From Streptococcus parasanguinis (lineage in GTDB: Bacteria > Bacillota > Bacilli > Lactobacillales > Streptococcaceae): a DNA stretch of 7,178 nt. Positions within the stretch are counted from its first letter, which is position 1. The number at the start of each line of letters is the position of its first letter. Made by a program: the position numbers and the translations under genes. Under the pieces are notes generated by a model. The model saw only the letters and a program-made list of their open reading frames with translations, was not told the DNA's origin and did no database searches. Location of the stretch: positions 1-7,178 of the forward strand of contig JAGZZN010000074.1 in the NCBI GenBank assembly GCA_018377375.1. The letters run 5' to 3'. Positions 3,893-7,178 of this stretch are shown piece after piece.

Positions 3893-6607
3893 TTGTCTAA
3901 GAAAAGATTATACGAAATTGCCAAAGAATTGGGCAAGGAAAGTAAGGAAGTCGTCACTCGTGCGAAAGAATTAGGTTTTGACGTCAAGAGTCATGCATCT
4001 AGTGTCGATACTGATGTTGCTGAAAAGTTGATCAAGAGCTTTGCAGCGAAAAAAGAAACAGTCGAAAAGAAAGTAGCAGAAGTGGCTGCCAAGACAACGG
4101 CTGTCGCAGAGAAAAAAGAAGCAGCGCCCGTCAAAAAAGAAGGAGCAACTGAGACAAAATCAGTAACGCCAGCTGCTAAACCAAAGAGTCGTAACTTTAA
4201 AGCGGAACGAGAAGCGCGTGCAAAAGAACAGGCTGAACGTAGGAAACAACAAGACAATCGTCCAAAACGTGATCGCAAAGACAATCAGCGTCATGGTGAC
4301 AACCGAAATCAACGACCACAAGAGCGAAATGAACAACGAAATCAAGGTTCTGATCGTCGCAATAACCGACCAGATCAAAGACGTGGTGAACAACCCCAAG
4401 TAGCACCAAAAGTTGATTTCAAAGCGCGTGCAGCAGCACTGAAAGCTGAACAAAATGCTGAATACGCACGTGGAAGTGAAGATCGCTACAAACAACAAGC
4501 TGCAAAAGCAGAACAAGAACGTCAACAGCGCCGGAAACGGGTAGAAGCACCAGAAGTGAAAGCACCTGTACAGGAGCCAGCTGTTGAGAACCATACAAAA
4601 CCAGCTGTTGCTGCTGCTCCAGCTCAAGTCGATACACGTCGGAAGAAACAAGCGCGACCAGATAAGAAACGCGATGATTTTGATCGTGAAGAAGATGGTC
4701 CAAGAAAACAACAAAGGAATCGAAATAGTCAAAATCAAGTGAGAAATCAGAGAAATAGTAACTGGAATAACAATAAGAAAAATAAAAAAGGAAAGAACAA
4801 CCGTAATGATGCTCCAAAACCAGTAACAGAGCGTAAATTCCATGAATTACCAAGTGAATTTGAGTATACGGATGGAATGACGGTTGCCGAAATCGCAAAA
4901 CGCATCAAGCGTGAACCGGCTGAAATCGTCAAGAAACTCTTTATGATGGGAGTCATGGCGACTCAAAACCAATCGCTGGATGGAGATACGATTGAACTCT
5001 TGATGGTGGATTATGGAATTGAAGCCAAGAAAAAGGTTGAAGTGGACAATGCCGATATCGAACGCTTCTTCGTTGAAGATGGTTATTTGAATCCAGATGA
5101 GTTGGTAGAGCGTCCACCAGTTGTCACCATCATGGGACACGTTGACCACGGTAAAACTACCCTTTTGGATACCCTTCGTAATTCACGTGTAGCAACAGGT
5201 GAAGCGGGAGGAATCACTCAGCACATCGGTGCCTACCAAATCGTGGAAAATGGCAAGAAGATTACCTTCTTGGATACACCTGGACACGCGGCCTTTACTT
5301 CTATGCGGGCGCGTGGTGCATCTGTTACGGATATTACCATCTTGGTTGTAGCAGCAGATGACGGGGTGATGCCACAGACCATCGAAGCCATCAACCACTC
5401 AAAAGCTGCCAATGTTCCAATCATTGTGGCCATCAACAAGATCGATAAACCAGGAGCTAATCCAGAGCGTGTCATCGGTGAATTGGCAGAGCATGGAGTG
5501 ATGTCAACAGCTTGGGGTGGTGATTCTGAGTTTGTAGAAATCTCAGCTAAGTTCAACCAAAATATCGACGAACTCTTGGAAACGGTCCTTCTTGTGGCTG
5601 AAATCCAAGAACTCAAGGCAGATCCAACTGTTCGTGCCATCGGTACGGTTATCGAAGCGCGCTTGGATAAAGGAAAAGGTGCGGTGGCAACCCTCCTTGT
5701 TCAACAAGGTACTTTGAATGTTCAAGACCCAATTGTTGTCGGAAATACCTTTGGACGTGTCCGTGCCATGACCAATGACCTTGGACGTCGTGTGAAGGTG
5801 GCAGGACCATCTACTCCGGTTTCTATCACTGGTTTGAACGAAGCGCCAATGGCGGGTGACCACTTTGCGGTTTATGAAGATGAAAAATCAGCGCGTGCAG
5901 CGGGTGAAGAACGTGCCAAACGTGCTCTGATGAAACAACGTCAAGCAACCAACCGCGTCAGCCTTGAAAATCTCTTTGATACCTTGAAGGCTGGGGAAGT
6001 GAAATCCGTTAATGTCATCATTAAAGCCGATGTACAAGGTTCGGTTGAAGCTCTTGCTGCTTCCCTTCAAAAGATTGAAGTAGAAGGTGTGAAAGTGACC
6101 ATCGTTCACTCAGCAGTTGGTGCGATCAACGAATCAGACGTGACCCTTGCAGAAGCTTCAAATGCCTTCATCATCGGATTTAACGTCCGTCCTACTCCAC
6201 AAGCACGTCAACAAGCTGAAGCTGACGAGGTGGAAATCCGTCTTCACTCAATCATCTACAAAGTGATTGAAGAAATGGAAGATGCCATGAAGGGTATGTT
6301 GGATCCTGAGTTCGAAGAGAAAGTGATCGGGGAAGCAGTTATTCGTGAAACCTTTAAAGTCTCAAAAGTGGGTACCATTGGTGGATTTATGGTCCTTAGT
6401 GGTAAGGTTACACGTGATTCCAAAGTCCGTGTCATTCGTGACGGTGTCGTGATCTATGACGGAGCTCTTGCAAGCTTGAAACACTTCAAAGATGATGTCA
6501 AAGAGATCACAAATGGTCGTGAAGGTGGATTGATGATTGAAGGTTACAATGATATCAAGACAGATGATACCATCGAAGCCTACATCATGGAAGAAATTAA
6601 AAAATAA
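3893..6607 (+). CDS. infB: IF2, translation initiation factor 2
   Basis: IF2 is the GTPase that places fMet-tRNA on the 30S subunit and drives 50S joining. The 904-residue protein is a full-length long form. Layout: a first IF2-N domain (about 1-50), a charged linker rich in R, N, Q, K, A and E (about 55-310), and a second IF2-N domain (about 313-395). The GTPase domain (about 405-575) has G1 GHVDHGKT (415-422), G2 GGITQH (439-444), G3 DTPGH (461-465), G4 NKID (515-518) and G5 SAK (551-553). A beta-barrel domain follows (about 577-675), then domain III (about 702-800) and the fMet-tRNA-binding domain IV (about 807-904). The start is TTG 3893, 7 nt after AGGAGG (3880-3885), a strong site. The linker uses rarer arginine codons than the G domain. 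ylxQ ends 16 nt upstream, and a terminator follows. Confidence 0.97.
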   Translation: MSKKRLYEIAKELGKESKEVVTRAKELGFDVKSHASSVDTDVAEKLIKSFAAKKETVEKKVAEVAAKTTAVAEKKEAAPVKKEGATETKSVTPAAKPKSRNFKAEREARAKEQAERRKQQDNRPKRDRKDNQRHGDNRNQRPQERNEQRNQGSDRRNNRPDQRRGEQPQVAPKVDFKARAAALKAEQNAEYARGSEDRYKQQAAKAEQERQQRRKRVEAPEVKAPVQEPAVENHTKPAVAAAPAQVDTRRKKQARPDKKRDDFDREEDGPRKQQRNRNSQNQVRNQRNSNWNNNKKNKKGKNNRNDAPKPVTERKFHELPSEFEYTDGMTVAEIAKRIKREPAEIVKKLFMMGVMATQNQSLDGDTIELLMVDYGIEAKKKVEVDNADIERFFVEDGYLNPDELVERPPVVTIMGHVDHGKTTLLDTLRNSRVATGEAGGITQHIGAYQIVENGKKITFLDTPGHAAFTSMRARGASVTDITILVVAADDGVMPQTIEAINHSKAANVPIIVAINKIDKPGANPERVIGELAEHGVMSTAWGGDSEFVEISAKFNQNIDELLETVLLVAEIQELKADPTVRAIGTVIEARLDKGKGAVATLLVQQGTLNVQDPIVVGNTFGRVRAMTNDLGRRVKVAGPSTPVSITGLNEAPMAGDHFAVYEDEKSARAAGEERAKRALMKQRQATNRVSLENLFDTLKAGEVKSVNVIIKADVQGSVEALAASLQKIEVEGVKVTIVHSAVGAINESDVTLAEASNAFIIGFNVRPTPQARQQAEADEVEIRLHSIIYKVIEEMEDAMKGMLDPEFEEKVIGEAVIRETFKVSKVGTIGGFMVLSGKVTRDSKVRVIRDGVVIYDGALASLKHFKDDVKEITNGREGGLMIEGYNDIKTDDTIEAYIMEEIKK

Positions 6608-6615
6608 GCAAGCTG

Positions 6616-6655
6616 ACTAGGAAAAAAAGGGGGATCCTCTGATTTCCTAGTTTTT
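6616..6655 (+). terminator. probable intrinsic terminator after infB
   Basis: ACTAGGAAA (6616-6624) pairs perfectly with TTTCCTAGT (6643-6651), and five T residues run from 6651 to 6655. Past a small internal loop, an inner stem (6628-6632 with 6636-6640) adds five pairs, one of them G-U. The outer stem is only moderately GC-rich and the T-run is short, so termination may be partial. It lies between infB and rbfA. Confidence 0.65.
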
Positions 6656-6680
6656 AAACACAGAGCAGAAAGGAGTTCCT

Positions 6681-7031
6681 ATGGCAAGTCATTTTCGGAC
6701 AGACCGAGTAGGGATGGAAATCAAGCGGGAAGTCAATGAGATTTTACAAAAGAAAGTTCGTGACCCGCGTGTTCAAGGCGTCACCATTACGGATGTTCAA
6801 ATGCTAGGTGATTTGTCTATGGCCAAAGTGTATTATTCAATTATGAGTGATTTGGCTTCAGACAATCAAAAGGCTCAGACAGGCCTTGAAAAAGCAACAG
6901 GAACCATCAAGCGTGAATTAGGTCGGAATCTGAAATTGTACAAGATTCCAGATCTTACTTTTGTGAAAGACGAATCCATCGAATACGGAAATAAGATCGA
7001 TGAGATGTTGCGCAATTTGAACAAAGACTAG
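6681..7031 (+). CDS. rbfA: RbfA, 30S ribosome-binding factor
   Basis: RbfA binds the 30S subunit near helix 1 and the 3' end of 16S rRNA, and helps late maturation and cold adaptation. The 116-residue length is normal. It has the single KH-like fold of the family. Recognisable parts are the basic N-terminus with RVGMEIKREVNEIL (9-22), RDPR (27-30), the beta strand KVYYSI (49-54), the helix-kink-helix around ATG (72-74, the family AxG) in LEKATGTIKRELG, and IPDLTFVKDESIEYGNKID (89-107). Start is ATG 6681 with AAAGGAG (6669-6675) 5 nt upstream. The usual bacterial infB-rbfA order is kept, but a terminator lies between them and I see no clear rbfA promoter. Expression may depend on readthrough. 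Confidence 0.95.
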   Translation: MASHFRTDRVGMEIKREVNEILQKKVRDPRVQGVTITDVQMLGDLSMAKVYYSIMSDLASDNQKAQTGLEKATGTIKRELGRNLKLYKIPDLTFVKDESIEYGNKIDEMLRNLNKD

Positions 7032-7070
7032 AGAGGTTGGGACAAAAGTCCTAGCCTCTTAATTGTTTTT
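7032..7070 (+). terminator. strong hairpin after rbfA, likely intrinsic terminator
   Basis: Bases 7032-7043 (AGAGGTTGGGAC) pair with 7048-7059 (GTCCTAGCCTCT) through 12 pairs, two of them wobble, closed by an AAAA loop. The following tract, TTAATTGTTTTT, is T-rich though interrupted. The stem begins on the base after the rbfA stop codon. Position and strength fit a rho-independent terminator, probably recruited from the repeat that starts here. Confidence 0.7.
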
Positions 7071-7087
7071 GGATTGTCAAGCAAGAC

Positions 7088-7151
7088 GCAGTGGTTGAGT
7101 GGGCTCTACTACGCTGATTTCATCAGCTTTTACAGCCCTACTCAACTGTGC
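7088..7151. repeat. long imperfect palindrome (cruciform-capable)
   Basis: The left arm 7094-7105 pairs with 7134-7146 with one bulged base (7139). Further pairs, including wobbles or a one-base slip, extend it outward to 7088/7151. Inside, GCTGAT (7113-7118) pairs perfectly with ATCAGC (7122-7127) around a 3-nt loop. As RNA it would make one tall two-part hairpin. No T-run follows it, and no reading frame uses it. Confidence 0.7.
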
Positions 7152-7178
7152 GGAGGTGGGACGACGAAATCGAATTCT

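Larger units (their letters stand above)
7032..7178. repeat. composite streptococcal-type intergenic repeat, cut by window end
   Basis: The whole stretch after rbfA looks non-coding and highly structured. It has a left hairpin (7032-7059), a spacer, a long imperfect palindrome (7088-7151), and then a second copy of the hairpin's first arm: GGAGGTGGGAC (7152-7162) against GAGGTTGGGAC (7033-7043). I recall dispersed intergenic elements with TGGGAC-type arms in viridans streptococci, but cannot verify copies here. The second TGGGAC arm has no partner inside the window, so its complement probably lies just beyond 7178. Confidence 0.55.

Noticed and set aside
4160..4843. Long minus-strand open frame (227 codons) opposite the infB linker
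   Set aside because: Its L/F/S/V-rich product is the complement of a linker rich in AAA, AAC, CAA and GAA codons. It has no family resemblance, and infB is certain on the + strand.
4419..4898. Minus-strand open frame with a membrane-like, leucine- and valine-rich product
   Set aside because: The hydrophobicity is an antisense artefact of Q/K/R/E/A codons in the IF2 linker, and it overlaps another spurious frame.
4860..4990. Possible internal start sites for a short IF2 isoform near the second IF2-N domain
   Set aside because: Several in-frame ATGs exist, but none has a Shine-Dalgarno at proper distance. The purine runs nearby are too close or too weak.

Overview
The window comes from a low-GC Firmicute, almost certainly an oral or viridans-type Streptococcus. 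The proteins read as streptococcal throughout: a 264-residue CcrZ followed directly by TrmB, a 380-residue NusA without C-terminal repeat domains, cysteine-free YlxR, and an IF2 of about 900 residues. The gene order ccrZ-trmB-rimP-nusA-ylxR-ylxQ-infB-rbfA is the one I know from pneumococcus and its relatives. I assign no species. All genes are on the + strand, and no gap between genes exceeds about 150 bases.

Region 1 (1-1509) starts with the last codons of an upstream gene, probably the ABC-permease gene ecsB by synteny. A good sigma-A promoter overlaps its end and drives ccrZ (cell-cycle regulator, kinase-like fold) and trmB (tRNA m7G46 methyltransferase). The two genes overlap by ATGA and are probably translationally coupled.

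Region 2 (1510-6660) is the rimP-nusA-ylxR-ylxQ-infB operon. It has a near-consensus extended -10 promoter at 1518-1546. Its short leader can form two mutually exclusive hairpins, one of which buries the rimP Shine-Dalgarno sequence. The operon links 30S maturation (RimP), transcription elongation and antitermination (NusA), RNA-binding proteins (YlxR/RnpM and YlxQ) and translation initiation (IF2). Initiation signals are unusual. The only canonical rimP start codon lies inside the Shine-Dalgarno sequence, which points to an AUC start. nusA's proximal Shine-Dalgarno sits in a hairpin, and ylxQ and infB both start with TTG. A likely intrinsic terminator follows infB.

Region 3 (6661-7178) holds rbfA (30S maturation factor) with a good ribosome binding site but no visible promoter. 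It is followed by a strong hairpin that should act as its terminator. That hairpin is the left part of a composite intergenic repeat with a long imperfect palindrome, which runs off the window end.

I see no defence system, CRISPR array, insertion sequence, tRNA or rRNA. This is conserved housekeeping DNA. What merits a second look is the initiation signals and RNA structures at rimP and nusA, the codon-use shift in the IF2 linker, and the repeat after rbfA.
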